In this document: piece after piece, positions 25,614 through 34,320 of the stretch
How positions within the stretch are numbered: position 1 is the first letter of the stretch
Layout of the letters: each line of letters starts with the position of its first letter
DNA from: Clostridia bacterium
GTDB taxonomy: Bacteria; Bacillota; DTU025
Reading direction: 5' to 3'
Assembly (NCBI GenBank): GCA_034926675.1
Contig: JAYFQW010000042.1
Span: 86,337 to 150,336 of the forward strand
Length of the DNA: 64,000 nt
Position numbers and translations under genes: made by a program
The notes under the pieces: generated by a model
The model's database searches: none
The model's input: only the letters and a program-made list of their open reading frames with translations
What the model was told of the DNA's origin: nothing

Positions 25614-26841
25614 CCTTCCCTGGCTTAATCATCACTAGAAGCATGAGTGTGGCGGCAAGGGCCAGAACGGCCCCGAAGATGAACGGGGCTGGGGCCCCGA
25701 ACCTCTGCCACAACGCACCTGCAATTACGCTCGCTGGCAGAGCGCTGATGCCGATGGCCGCATTGTAGAGCCCATAGGCCGTACCTCTCTTCGCACTCGG
25801 AACCACATCGGCGACAAGCGCCTTCGCCGCGCCTTCAGTCAGACCGTAGTATGCGCCATACAGACTGTACAGGACCCACACGTGCCACGCGGATTGCGCG
25901 AAAGCAAAACCTAGGTAGATGAGGCCGTAAACCGTCCATCCCGCGATGATCACGCCACGGCGCCCCAGTCTGTCGGATACGACGCCCGCGGGGTAAGCAG
26001 TGAGTGATGCGACAACGCTGAACAGCGCGAGCAGCGCCAGAACCTGCACCACGTCTAGTCCTAGGTCCCGAGCGCGCAGCACGAGGAAGGCGTCAGTGGA
26101 ATTGCCCAGCGTGAAAACCACGGTGATAAGGAGCAGCGACCTGAACTGCGAATCGAACCCAGTGAGAGAGAGACTCGGTGCGCTCCCCGCCTGCTTCGAT
26201 GTAGGCACATCGCGGACGAACAGCGCGAGCAGCGCTACCATGAGAATGGAAGGCACTACTGCTGCAAGAACGATGCTCTGGAAGGCGCCCCTTGTCATCG
26301 CCATAGCCCCTCGATTAGCATACGTAACAGCGATTGCAGCGATCAGGAGACCCACCACCGCTCCTAGGGGGTCCATCGCCCTCGCCCAGCCGAACGCGCG
26401 CCCCTGATGCTCAGGGTCGGATGAATCCGCAAGCAGCGCATCTCTGGCCGAGTTTCGTATTCCCTTCCCAGCCCGGTCGGTGAAACGCAGCGCCAACACA
26501 AATGGCCAGGAAGCTGCAAAGAAGTACAGGGGCCTCGATAGCCCCGACATGCAGTAGCCCCACAGAACGATCGGCTTCCTCTTGCCGAGTCGGTCGGATA
26601 TCCAACCGGAGAAGATCTTGAGGACCGTGGCCGTGGTGTCCGCAATGCCCTCTATCAGGCCGATGATTGAGGTCTTCACCCCGAGAGTGCTGGAGAGGAA
26701 TAGAGGCAAAGACCTGCTAATGGCCTCTCCGCCCATATCGGCGAAGAAGCTGATCAGGCCGAGCACAAACACGTTCTGGCTCATCCCAAGGATGCGCCTC
26801 TGGGGACACGCATCGTCAACCGGCGCAGTCTTCATTGACAT
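25597..26841 (-). CDS. MFS transporter linked to ChrB-like protein
   Basis: The 414-residue protein has about twelve transmembrane helices in the major facilitator pattern. The loop 2-3 motif is GWISDRLGKRKPIVLWGY and its repeat in the second half is GVVSDRLGRRGVIIAGW. DRAGKGIRNSARDALLADSS is typical of a bacterial MFS subgroup often near heavy-metal or ChrB-like genes. GGAGG lies nine bases ahead of ATG 26841. A palindromic candidate operator lies at 26867-26900. The substrate is unknown. Confidence 0.82.
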   Translation of the reverse strand: MSMKTAPVDDACPQRRILGMSQNVFVLGLISFFADMGGEAISRSLPLFLSSTLGVKTSIIGLIEGIADTTATVLKIFSGWISDRLGKRKPIVLWGYCMSGLSRPLYFFAASWPFVLALRFTDRAGKGIRNSARDALLADSSDPEHQGRAFGWARAMDPLGAVVGLLIAAIAVTYANRGAMAMTRGAFQSIVLAAVVPSILMVALLALFVRDVPTSKQAGSAPSLSLTGFDSQFRSLLLITVVFTLGNSTDAFLVLRARDLGLDVVQVLALLALFSVVASLTAYPAGVVSDRLGRRGVIIAGWTVYGLIYLGFAFAQSAWHVWVLYSLYGAYYGLTEGAAKALVADVVPSAKRGTAYGLYNAAIGISALPASVIAGALWQRFGAPAPFIFGAVLALAATLMLLVMIKPGKGEQVG

Positions 26842-26866
26842 ACGATGAGGCCTCCGTTATCCTGAA

Positions 26867-26900
26867 TGTAACATACACTACAATATAACATATGTTACAT
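26867..26900 (-). promoter_or_regulatory. palindromic operator ahead of the MFS-ChrB operon
   Basis: TGTAACATA at 26867-26875 is repeated in inverted form in ATAACATATGTTACAT at 26885-26900, itself a palindrome (TAACATATGTTA). The AT-rich box 30-60 bases ahead of the MFS ATG looks like a repressor site overlapping a promoter. Confidence 0.6.
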
Positions 26901-26944
26901 CGGGTCAAGTCACTGCCACGAAGACGGAATGTAAGACGGTGGCC

Positions 26945-27391
26945 TCACAGATTCGCCTTCCCAGTGAGTCTGTCGATGCTGATCCGGATCACCCCTGTGT
27001 GGCGCACATCCTCCTCGCTGCAGGTGAACTCGGCGCCAGGGGCAAGAGCCTCGGTGAGGCCGACGAGGAGCTCCCGTTTGACAACACAGTCATCGATCAG
27101 TTCCGCACGACCGAATGCCACCACGCTTCTATACTTGGTTGTCAGGGGCGCCGAAGGGTCAGCGGACGCATGATAGGCAGTGTAGCACACGCGACTGTCC
27201 TTCTGCAGGTTCTCGATCTTCTCGCCAGCGGTTGCACAATGTATCACGATGCAGCCATCATGGAAAACGTGGTTCACGGGAATTGCGTACGGTTCACCAT
27301 CACGGCCGATCATGGCCAGCACCCCATCTCTCGCCTCGGTCAGGAAGCGCACTGCCTCCTCTGCTGATATCTCTCTATCTTTTCGTCTCAC
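26945..27391 (-). CDS. pyridoxamine 5'-phosphate oxidase-fold (NimA-like) flavin protein
   Basis: The 148-residue split-barrel protein has AVRFLTEARDGVLAMIGRDGEPYAIPVNHVFHDGCIVIHCATAGEKIENLQKDSRVCYTAY. This is the pattern of the NimA/5-nitroimidazole-reductase and general stress FMN-binding family. It probably binds FMN as a dimer. GTG at 27391 follows GGGGGTC. The gene is monocistronic and its function in this organism is unknown. Confidence 0.82.
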   Translation of the reverse strand: MRRKDREISAEEAVRFLTEARDGVLAMIGRDGEPYAIPVNHVFHDGCIVIHCATAGEKIENLQKDSRVCYTAYHASADPSAPLTTKYRSVVAFGRAELIDDCVVKRELLVGLTEALAPGAEFTCSEEDVRHTGVIRISIDRLTGKANL

Positions 27392-27521
27392 GGCGTGACC
27401 CCCTCAGCTGCAGACATGATCACCACCATTCCAGCATGCCTTTGAATGCGGAAACAATCAAGTGTTCTCAGCGAAATAGCGAAATGTCCTCACCGAAATC
27501 CCTTGGTGAAGCGTTGCCAAC

Positions 27522-27563
27522 GAAGTGTTCTGAGCGAAGTGCTCTGAGTGAAGTGCTCTGAGT
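27522..27563. repeat. 14-bp tandem repeat
   Basis: Three copies of GAAGTGCTCTGAGT (the first with two changes), preceded by diverged relatives from about 27460. The rest of 27392-27737 shows no gene apart from the ribosome site of the OYE-like gene. Confidence 0.8.
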
Positions 27564-27737
27564 GAAGGGGCTTCGGTCCGTCGCGCGCGAGCGCGACTCG
27601 GTGCTGGAGGAGTATGGGCAGGCATGTCGAAAGACGTGCCATCGACGGGAAGTCCTTTGATGTCGAGCCAGTTGGGGATGTCGCGTACATATGTTTGTAC
27701 AAGTGGGCGATCCTCAGCGCAATTTGGAGGGTGCTGA

Positions 27738-28730
27738 ATGGCAAACCTGTTTTCCACTCTTGCGGTTAAGGGCATGTCGCTCCGGAACCGCATCGTCATG
27801 CCTCCTATGGCAAGTGAAACGAGCACTACTGATGGGTTCCCGACCGAGAGCACTATCGATTACTACCAGCGTTGTGCTAGAGGCGGAGTTGGTCTGATCA
27901 TCGTGGAGCATTCCTATGTGACAAAATCCGGACGCAGGACCGCAAAGCAGGTAGGCATCTGGTCGGATGAGCATATCGCTCCAATGGCCTCCATCGTGAA
28001 GGCCGCTCACGCGCTCGGGGTTCCTGTGTGTATCCAGATCACCCACGCAGGTTCCGCCGCTAGCGCCGAGGTCATCGGCCAGCCTCCGGTTGGGCCCTCG
28101 CCAATTCCCCTGGCGCCAGGGAAGGACACACCAGTGGAGCTAGACGTGGCCGCTATCCACGAGATCATCGCAGCATTCGCGAGCGCGGCTGCCAGGGCTA
28201 AGGCGGCCGGATTCGACGCGGTGGAACTCCATGGCGCCCACGGTTATCTACTGAATCAGTTTCTCTCCCCGATCACCAATGTGAGAACCGATGAGTATGG
28301 TGGAAGCCCCGAAAGGCGGCTGCGCCTGCCCCTTGAGGTTGTAGAGGCCGCGCGACGCGCCGTGGGGCCGGATATGGTCCTCTTCTACAGGCTCGGCGCC
28401 AGCGACGGAGTGCCTGGCGGGCTTACGGCCGAAGATGCGAAGTTCGCGGCGCCCCGACTCATCAAGGCAGGGATAGACGTCATCGATATCTCAGGAGGGC
28501 TAGCTGGTTCCGGCAGAGATAAGTCCCTTGGAGAAGGCTACTTCGCGCCCCTCTCACAGGAAGTGAAAGGCGTAGTGAACGTGCCTGTGATGGCAACAGG
28601 CGGCATCACTACGCCGAGCTTCGCAGACTCGCTGATCCGAGAGGGAAAGGCCGACCTCGTGGGCATCGGCAGAGCACTACTCGCCGATCCCGACTGGCCG
28701 ATTAGGGCGAAAAGGGCCCTGACTGTTTGA
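27738..28730 (+). CDS. NADH:flavin oxidoreductase (Old Yellow Enzyme family)
   Basis: The 330-residue TIM-barrel protein has NRIVMPPMASETSTTDGFPTESTIDYYQRCARGGVGLIIVEHSYV at the N terminus, FDAVELHGAHGYLLNQFLSP with the substrate-binding His pair region, and MATGGITTPSFADSLIREGKADLVGIGRALLADPDW at the FMN phosphate site. It is the single-domain form without the C-terminal iron-sulfur and FAD domains of 2,4-dienoyl-CoA reductase. GGAGGG precedes the ATG. The 3' end overlaps the convergent HAD gene by 54 bases. The substrate is probably an activated alkene; it is not identifiable here. Confidence 0.9.
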   Translation: MANLFSTLAVKGMSLRNRIVMPPMASETSTTDGFPTESTIDYYQRCARGGVGLIIVEHSYVTKSGRRTAKQVGIWSDEHIAPMASIVKAAHALGVPVCIQITHAGSAASAEVIGQPPVGPSPIPLAPGKDTPVELDVAAIHEIIAAFASAAARAKAAGFDAVELHGAHGYLLNQFLSPITNVRTDEYGGSPERRLRLPLEVVEAARRAVGPDMVLFYRLGASDGVPGGLTAEDAKFAAPRLIKAGIDVIDISGGLAGSGRDKSLGEGYFAPLSQEVKGVVNVPVMATGGITTPSFADSLIREGKADLVGIGRALLADPDWPIRAKRALTV

Positions 28731-29453
28731 GAGTATGGCCTCTAGTTCGGACAGCCTGCGGATCTCGTAGTCCGGGCTGATCTCCGAATCGCACGGAATG
28801 CCCTTCGGATTGAACCAGCAAGCAGTGATGCCGAAGTCGATGCCCCCGCGGATATCGGAGTTCAGCGAGTCGCCAACCATCATGACGGTCGCCTTGTCGC
28901 TGTGCCCCATGGCTTTGAGGGCGTATTCGAATATGCCCCGGTGCGGCTTGTTGAACCCTGTGTCCTCGGAAATGATGACCCGCTCAATGTAGGGTTTCAG
29001 TGAGGATGCCTCGAACCTAGGCATCTGGACCTCCCGTATTCCATTGGTGAGAATCGCCAACCGGCATCTCGCCGCGAGCAGCCGACAGATGTCCAGGGCC
29101 CCATCCATCAGATGTGATCCTTTGCTGAGAAGGGTAAGGTAGGTCCGGCTCAGCTCCTCCAAATCCATCGCACCGGCATCGCCTTCACCCGGTCCCAACG
29201 ATTCGCCGCTAGAGCAGGGCGGCCCAGACAGAAGTCTCCTGAACCTTTCAACTCTCAGCTCAGCCGATGTTGTCTTGCCCTCCTCTAGCTCTCTCCAGAG
29301 GAGGTCGTTGATCTCCCTGTATCTGGCCAGCCAGGATTCGCTGTAATCCAACCCGAAGCGGCGCAGCGCGCTTTCTATAGCGCCCGCCTCCGCCCTTTCG
29401 TAATCGAACAGAGTACCATCTGCGTCGAATAGTATCAGCTCGTACTTAGCCAA
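28677..29453 (-). CDS. HAD-family phosphatase (YjjG-like nucleotidase)
   Basis: The HAD hydrolase begins LAKYELILFDADGTLFDYERAEAGAIESAL with the nucleophile DADGT, followed by the helical cap, LTNGIREVQMPRFEASSLKPY (motif II), KPHRGIFEYALKAMG (motif III lysine) and MVGDSLNSDIRGGIDFG (motif IV). This fits the YjjG/YfnB group of pyrimidine nucleotidases (length about 258). TTG at 29453 is chosen because GGGGGATC lies ahead; a GTG at 29471 adds six residues. An insertion in the cap (CSSGESLGPGEGDAGAMD) is unusual. Confidence 0.87.
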   Translation of the reverse strand: MAKYELILFDADGTLFDYERAEAGAIESALRRFGLDYSESWLARYREINDLLWRELEEGKTTSAELRVERFRRLLSGPPCSSGESLGPGEGDAGAMDLEELSRTYLTLLSKGSHLMDGALDICRLLAARCRLAILTNGIREVQMPRFEASSLKPYIERVIISEDTGFNKPHRGIFEYALKAMGHSDKATVMMVGDSLNSDIRGGIDFGITACWFNPKGIPCDSEISPDYEIRRLSELEAILSNSQGPFRPNRPVGIGE

Positions 29454-29561
29454 GTGCGATCCCCCGTCCACATCACTCGCAGTCCGCGCCCCGGCGGCAG
29501 ACTGTCGTGTCAGGCCTGATTCTCCGCGAGCAACGATTATCCTCCCTGGAGGTGCTCACAC

Positions 29562-30285
29562 ATGGGATCATCCTTCCCCAACGAGACCATGAGGCTCCTA
29601 TGCGAGAGAGCCAGTCAACCTGGCATTCTGCATCGACTGGCATCGACTGGAGCGATGGGCTGCGCTGGAAGCGGCGCCGTTCTCAGCGAACAACTCATTC
29701 CGGCATTTCTAGATTTCCTTTCAGGACACAATAGTCGCGGCCCAGTCCGTGTGTACTGCAGCAGATGCAATGGGATTGGGATCAGTGTACATCGGCGCCG
29801 TTCTTGAGTGTCTACGGGAACTGAGAGAGCTACTGAAGCTTCCTCGGGGAGTCTTCCCCGTAGTCCTCGTGGCCGTCGGCTACCCGAAGGGGCGGTCCAC
29901 TCCCAGGGAGAAACTGGATCAGGGCATGATCGTGCACGACGAGGCGTATCAGGACCCAAGCGACGCCCGACTCATCCACTCGTTCGATGATAAGTACGGC
30001 GGACGCACCTTCGATGCCACCGGGGAACGCATCGAGAAGCTCGCGCGCGCGCGTGCCGCCAAGTGTACGGCGAGGAATATGCCGAGGCCTGCTTGGTCCT
30101 GGTGGAAGAGACAGGCCACATCAACATGGCTCAACGTTGCTTCGGTCTGCACTGCGCCGCCAATGAGATGTGCAGCCGAAATGCCGAGTTCGTGCAGATC
30201 ACCGAAGACGCAGGATTCCAGTGGTTCCGCGAGTGTGAGGTAGATCGGGAGATAGATAGGGGCAATCCTGAGCATGCTGTGATGC
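29562..30285 (+). pseudogene. nitroreductase pseudogene
   Basis: Pieces of one nitroreductase are readable in order. NETMRLLCERASQ comes from frame 1 after a good ribosome site (GGAGGTG). A deletion of about 50 residues follows, then FCIDWHRLERWAALEAAPFSANNSFRHF in another frame and a TAG where the family has Trp. Next comes ISFQDTIVAAQSV-CTAADAMGLGSVYIGAVLE through FDATGERIEKLARARAAK. After a further frameshift near 30060, VYGEEYAEACLVLVEETGHINMAQRCFGLHCAANEM completes the C-terminus. At least three lesions make it non-functional. Confidence 0.88.
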
Positions 30286-30328
30286 CATGGCTGGCAGCAG
30301 GATGCTTGCTGGCTACTCGCGAACCACG

Positions 30329-30410
30329 CGCGGGCCACTCGCGGGCCACTCGCGGGCTACTCGCGGGCTACTCGGGGGCTACTCGCGGGCTACTCGGGGG
30401 CTACTCTTCG
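30329..30410. repeat. 11-bp tandem repeat
   Basis: At least seven copies of GCGGGCYACTC (some GGGGGCTACTC) follow the nitroreductase remnant. The unit length is not a multiple of three, so the ORFs through it have no consistent reading. Confidence 0.85.
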
Positions 30411-30452
30411 CGAGGTCGGGACGTCCTTCAGATTGCCGGTTCTGTGCGTGTT

Positions 30453-30699
30453 GTACGAAATCCGTACGGATCTCCGCGGAAGCTGTACGGATTCCGTACG
30501 CCTCCAGGCCCAATCCACCGCCAATCCAGTCCGAGAGAGCGTCTTTCCCCCATATTGTGCCTATTTGCGCCCTGATTCATGGCGCTAGGCACTGTTTTTG
30601 GCTGCTGAACTCCGTTTCCGAAGGTCGCACGCCCATTCCGCCTTCAGCGCAGTACGAAATCCGTACAGGCCATCGGCGCTTCCAGTACGAAATCCGTAC
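30453..30699. repeat. four copies of a 15-bp palindrome GTACGAAATCCGTAC
   Basis: Copies lie at 30453-30467, 30485-30499 (GTACGGATTCCGTAC), 30652-30666 and 30685-30699, as two pairs with centre-to-centre distances of about 32-33 bases. The pairs are 150 bases apart. No gene is seen here; the MFS gene begins 195 bases after the last copy. Confidence 0.85.
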
Positions 30700-30894
30700 T
30701 GCTCACTCCACGTGGGGCGCCGAGCCATGCAGATTCGTGCTGAGAGCACACGATATTGAACCCAGGGGCGAAGAATTCATCAAGGCCAGGGACCATGGAT
30801 AGCGGTCGCAGGACTCGCCGGGCAGGGAATACGCTTCCGGGAACGAATCCTCCTGTAGCGCTGCATTACGGCGCGGAACACGGAGGCTCTTCTA

Positions 30895-32151
30895 TTGAGG
30901 TCCAATCGCACACGGCTGTTCACTCCTGAGTTGTCCCTCTTTCTGGCTACTATGATCCTTGCAAACATAGCATCGCGCATGCAGGGCCCGCTCCTCTCCG
31001 TCTACCTCCAAACACTCGGCGCTGGCGTCGGGCAGATCGGGTTGTTCTTCACGCTGGCATCCATAGCCCCCCTAGCATTTCAGATCCTAGGCGGCTGGAT
31101 CTCCGATTCCATCGGCAGGCTTGAGGCAGTGGCGGTCGGAAGCCTCGCTGGAATGGCCTCCTACGTCATATACATCGCCTCGCCGTCATGGCAGTGGCTG
31201 CTCCTGGCAGCCGCCGCCAACTCCATGGCCAGCTCATTCGTTTCGCCGAGCTTTCGGGCGTTCATTGCGGAGAGGGCTCCTGAAGGCGCGCTGGGGCGCG
31301 TCTACGGCCTCGCAGACGGCCTATTCATGATCGTAGGCGTGGTAGGCCCGCCTCTGGGAGGGTTCATATCCCAGAGGTACGGGTTCAAGGCCATGTATGC
31401 AGTGGCAGGTGCTCTCTACACTACGGCGAGCGTGGTCAGAATCCGGATGGCCAGGAACGCTCGGCGGGATTCTGGAAGCCCGCTGGAACGCCCCACTCTC
31501 TCTGGGTTCAAGGTCAGTATCTCCGCCATGGCTTCACTGCTGCTAGCTGGCGGAGTCGTAACATGGATAATGATCTCCGACGGCGTTCTGGATGTTGCCT
31601 TCGGATTGGCTGGTGATCTGAAGCCCATTTACCTGAAGAACACGATAGGGCTCTCGAATATGCAGATAGGCTGGCTTTCGTCGGTTGCCTCCACGGCCAC
31701 AATGGCGCTCATAGCTCTGGGAGGGTGGGTATCAGACAGGGCTGGCGAACGAGTTGGAATCGTAATCGGGTCGTTGATAGAGGCCGCCTCCATGTGCGTG
31801 TTTCTGGTGGGAAAGTCATTCACGCATTTCGCTCTCGCGTGGCTGCTCATGGGGGTGTCAAATGCGCTTGTAGGGCCTGCGCACAGCGCCCTTATATCCA
31901 AGGCAGTGCCCAAGAAGCTCAGAGGGACAGCGCACGGGCTGTTCTCAACGAGCCTGGGCCTGGTCTCGTTGCCGGCGCCATACATCGGCGCACTCCTGTG
32001 GACCAAGTACGGCCCGGCGGCGCCGTTCACCCTGCCCATCGTCGCAGTCCTGGCCGTCGTCCCATTCGCCTGGATCAAGCTCGCGGGGCCGTTCGTGACG
32101 CAGGACAATGGCGACGCCGCTACCGTTTCGTCATCGTCATCAGAGCAGTAG
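30895..32151 (+). CDS. MFS transporter
   Basis: The 418-residue protein has twelve predicted membrane helices. MFS loop motifs are GGWISDSIGRLEAVAVGSL and its second-half repeat GGWVSDRAGERVGIVIGSL. FRAFIAERAPEGALGRVYGLADG and KAVPKKLRGTAHGLFSTSLGL are the usual post-helix-4 and helix-10 segments. The start is TTG at 30895 with GGAGG eight bases ahead. It ends in a serine-rich tail (SSSSSEQ) and overlaps the convergent ecfT by 32 bases. The substrate is unknown. Confidence 0.85.
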   Translation: MRSNRTRLFTPELSLFLATMILANIASRMQGPLLSVYLQTLGAGVGQIGLFFTLASIAPLAFQILGGWISDSIGRLEAVAVGSLAGMASYVIYIASPSWQWLLLAAAANSMASSFVSPSFRAFIAERAPEGALGRVYGLADGLFMIVGVVGPPLGGFISQRYGFKAMYAVAGALYTTASVVRIRMARNARRDSGSPLERPTLSGFKVSISAMASLLLAGGVVTWIMISDGVLDVAFGLAGDLKPIYLKNTIGLSNMQIGWLSSVASTATMALIALGGWVSDRAGERVGIVIGSLIEAASMCVFLVGKSFTHFALAWLLMGVSNALVGPAHSALISKAVPKKLRGTAHGLFSTSLGLVSLPAPYIGALLWTKYGPAAPFTLPIVAVLAVVPFAWIKLAGPFVTQDNGDAATVSSSSSEQ

Positions 32152-32839
32152 CCGTCGTAGCCAGCGATACTGCAATGAGCACGGCGTCGCTCCATCGGAA
32201 CGGCACACGCCTGACGAAGGTCCTTGAAGGATACAGCCCGAAGCAGCGGCCCTCCATGGAGATGGCAAGGCCGTCGACCTTGCTCAGAGCAGTGACTATC
32301 ACCGGCATGATCGTAAAACGTGCCATGTTGCAGATCCCGCGGGGAGTCGGTCGGTCTACGGCTATCCCCCGCGCCATTTGGGCCTGGGTCACGGTGTTGG
32401 CCTGCAGCCGGAAGTATGGAACGAACCGCATGGCGGTGAGAAGGGTGAATCCGTACCTGTATGGCAGGCCTGCCTGCATCAACGCGTACGCGAAATCCTC
32501 AGCCGTGGTAGTGCTGACGAACAGGTGGCTTGAGAAGATGATGTTCAGAAACCGCAGGGCCATCACTCCCCCACTGGCCGCACGTTCGGCCCACGACAAG
32601 CCTCTGCCGAAGAGCATCTGGCTCGCGAATACGGCGATTCCGAAGATCAGTATCCCACGGAGTCGGCGCCACAGAGAACCCAGACCCGCTCCCGCCGCGA
32701 CATGCCCCGCCAGCACAAACCCGAATATGGACGCTGCCTGCACAGGATTCCTGGCCTGAAGAGCAATGGTGCATATACATATCAGCCCAACAAACTTGGC
32801 GACGGGATTAACCCTGCCAAGACAGGGGGACATAGTCAT
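32120..32839 (-). CDS. ECF transporter T component
   Basis: This 239-residue membrane protein is the energising transmembrane T component (CbiQ/EcfT/YkoC family). Five or so hydrophobic helices are followed by the two coupling-helix signatures, QAQMARGIA near residue 154 and SMEGRCFG near residue 195 (Ala-Arg-Gly and its relative), which touch the ATPases. It is the last gene of the operon, and its ATG lies 32 bases inside the end of the double ATPase. GGAGG is seven bases ahead. Together with the YkoE-like S component and the fused ATPase it makes a complete group I-like ECF importer. Confidence 0.88.
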   Translation of the reverse strand: MTMSPCLGRVNPVAKFVGLICICTIALQARNPVQAASIFGFVLAGHVAAGAGLGSLWRRLRGILIFGIAVFASQMLFGRGLSWAERAASGGVMALRFLNIIFSSHLFVSTTTAEDFAYALMQAGLPYRYGFTLLTAMRFVPYFRLQANTVTQAQMARGIAVDRPTPRGICNMARFTIMPVIVTALSKVDGLAISMEGRCFGLYPSRTFVRRVPFRWSDAVLIAVSLATTATALMTMTKR

Positions 32840-34319
32840 CCTCGCCCCTCCTTTGCAGCTCCTTCAGGGCATCGCGAACCGGAGCGTCAACACTCGCTCG
32901 CCCGCGCTCCATGAACACCAGGCGGTGGCAGCACGCGGCCATAGCGTCTGGGTCGTGACCAACAAGGACAATGCCCTTTCCGGAAGCGGCCAGGTCAGCC
33001 AGGAGCCGTATCAGGTCGCACGCCCTAGCACTGTCTTGCCCCACAAACGGCTCATCCAGCAGAAGCAGGTCCGGATCGCTGATCATAGCAGCAGCCAAGT
33101 TTAGGCGACGTTTCTGCCCGAAGCTGAGCGTAAGCGGGTGCCGATCACGAAACCCCGCGAGGCCAAACCTGTCGAGCAGTGCTTCGGCGCTAGGGCGGCA
33201 GTCTGCCTCGGATATCCCCTGGCTCACGGGGGAGATGATCGTCTCGCGCCATACCCGGTCAGCGAACAGCTGGTGGTTCGGGTTCTGGAATACCATGCCG
33301 ATGTGCTTCGCGCGGGCAGACACGGGCATGGACGTGATGTCCTGACCATTGAGGCGTATTCTTCCGGCAGTCGGCTTCAACAGGCCCATCATAGTCAGGA
33401 GCAGCGTTGTCTTGCCGCTGCCGTTGTCTCCCATGATGCCGACGATCTCGCCTCTGCGCACCTGGAGGTCCACTTCGTGGAGAACGGCCGTGCTGCCGTA
33501 CCGCTGCGAGATCCCGCTGACGCTGAGAAGCACTGCACCGCCCTCTCTCGGCGCCCCGTTCCTTCCCAGCGCGCCGCCCTCTCCCGGCCCGCCGTCCCTT
33601 CCCAGCGCGCCGCCCCCTCTCGGCGCACCGTCGTCCGTTCCCGGCGGTCCGTCGAACACCACAACCCCGTCCTCCAGCCTGATCATGCGCTGCGAAACCC
33701 CGAGGAATCGGGATGGCTTGTGTTCCAGGATCATCATGGATAGCCCTGAGTCGCCTTGGAGTTTCCTCAGAAGCCTAAGGAGATTTCCAGTAGCTCGTGG
33801 ATCGAGGTTGGCAGTGGGCTCGTCGAGGATGAGAAGCCTTGGCCGCATGGCAAGAACCGCGGCGATTGCGATGCGCTGTTTCTCTCCGCCTGAGAGTTCA
33901 GCAAGGAGCCTTCCCCGGAGGTGGCCAGCGCCCGAGGCGTCCAGGGCCCAGGCGACCCTACCCTGCACCTCTTCCGGACTGCACCTGAGGTTCTCCGGTC
34001 CGAACGCAACTTCATCTTCCACTCGCGCGGTGCAGAACTGACCCTCCGGATCCTGCTGGACCAGCCCCACCCACTGCGCGACATCATACACACTGGCGCT
34101 GCACGGGTTCATGCCGCCAACGATCAGGTCGCCCTCCATGTCCGCGTAGACGGCGTGGGGGATGAACCCGGTGATGGCCAGGGCCAGGGTGGATTTGCCG
34201 CACCCACTAGGTCCTGTGACGACGGCGCTCTCTCCCCGCTGAATCTCGATGCTGATCCGGTTCAGCGCACGCGAAACGGCCCCGGGGTAAGATACACCAA
34301 AATGAGAAGCCTTTACCAT
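32808..34319 (-). CDS. ECF transporter double ATPase (fused EcfA-EcfA')
   Basis: The 503-residue protein contains two ABC ATPases. The first has Walker A GPSGCGKST, Q-loop VQQDPEGQF, signature LSGGEKQR and Walker B LLILDEPTANLD. The second has GDNGSGKTT, FQNPNHQLF, LSFGQKRR and LLLLDEPFVGQD. Such fusions (YkoD-like) drive ECF importers. The linker is a Gly/Arg/Ala-rich run made of repeats (GGALGRDGGPGEGGALGRNG), coded by tandem DNA repeats. ATG at 34319 follows the stop of the S-component gene by one base, so the two are coupled. The longer frame to 34409 lies inside that upstream gene. Confidence 0.93.
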   Translation of the reverse strand: MVKASHFGVSYPGAVSRALNRISIEIQRGESAVVTGPSGCGKSTLALAITGFIPHAVYADMEGDLIVGGMNPCSASVYDVAQWVGLVQQDPEGQFCTARVEDEVAFGPENLRCSPEEVQGRVAWALDASGAGHLRGRLLAELSGGEKQRIAIAAVLAMRPRLLILDEPTANLDPRATGNLLRLLRKLQGDSGLSMMILEHKPSRFLGVSQRMIRLEDGVVVFDGPPGTDDGAPRGGGALGRDGGPGEGGALGRNGAPREGGAVLLSVSGISQRYGSTAVLHEVDLQVRRGEIVGIMGDNGSGKTTLLLTMMGLLKPTAGRIRLNGQDITSMPVSARAKHIGMVFQNPNHQLFADRVWRETIISPVSQGISEADCRPSAEALLDRFGLAGFRDRHPLTLSFGQKRRLNLAAAMISDPDLLLLDEPFVGQDSARACDLIRLLADLAASGKGIVLVGHDPDAMAACCHRLVFMERGRASVDAPVRDALKELQRRGEDDYVPLSWQG

Positions 34320-34320
34320 A

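Noticed and set aside
30300..30575. Extension of the nitroreductase frame through the 11-bp repeats
   Set aside because: After about 30285 the frame runs into tandem repeats coding low-complexity sequence; it is not part of the family.
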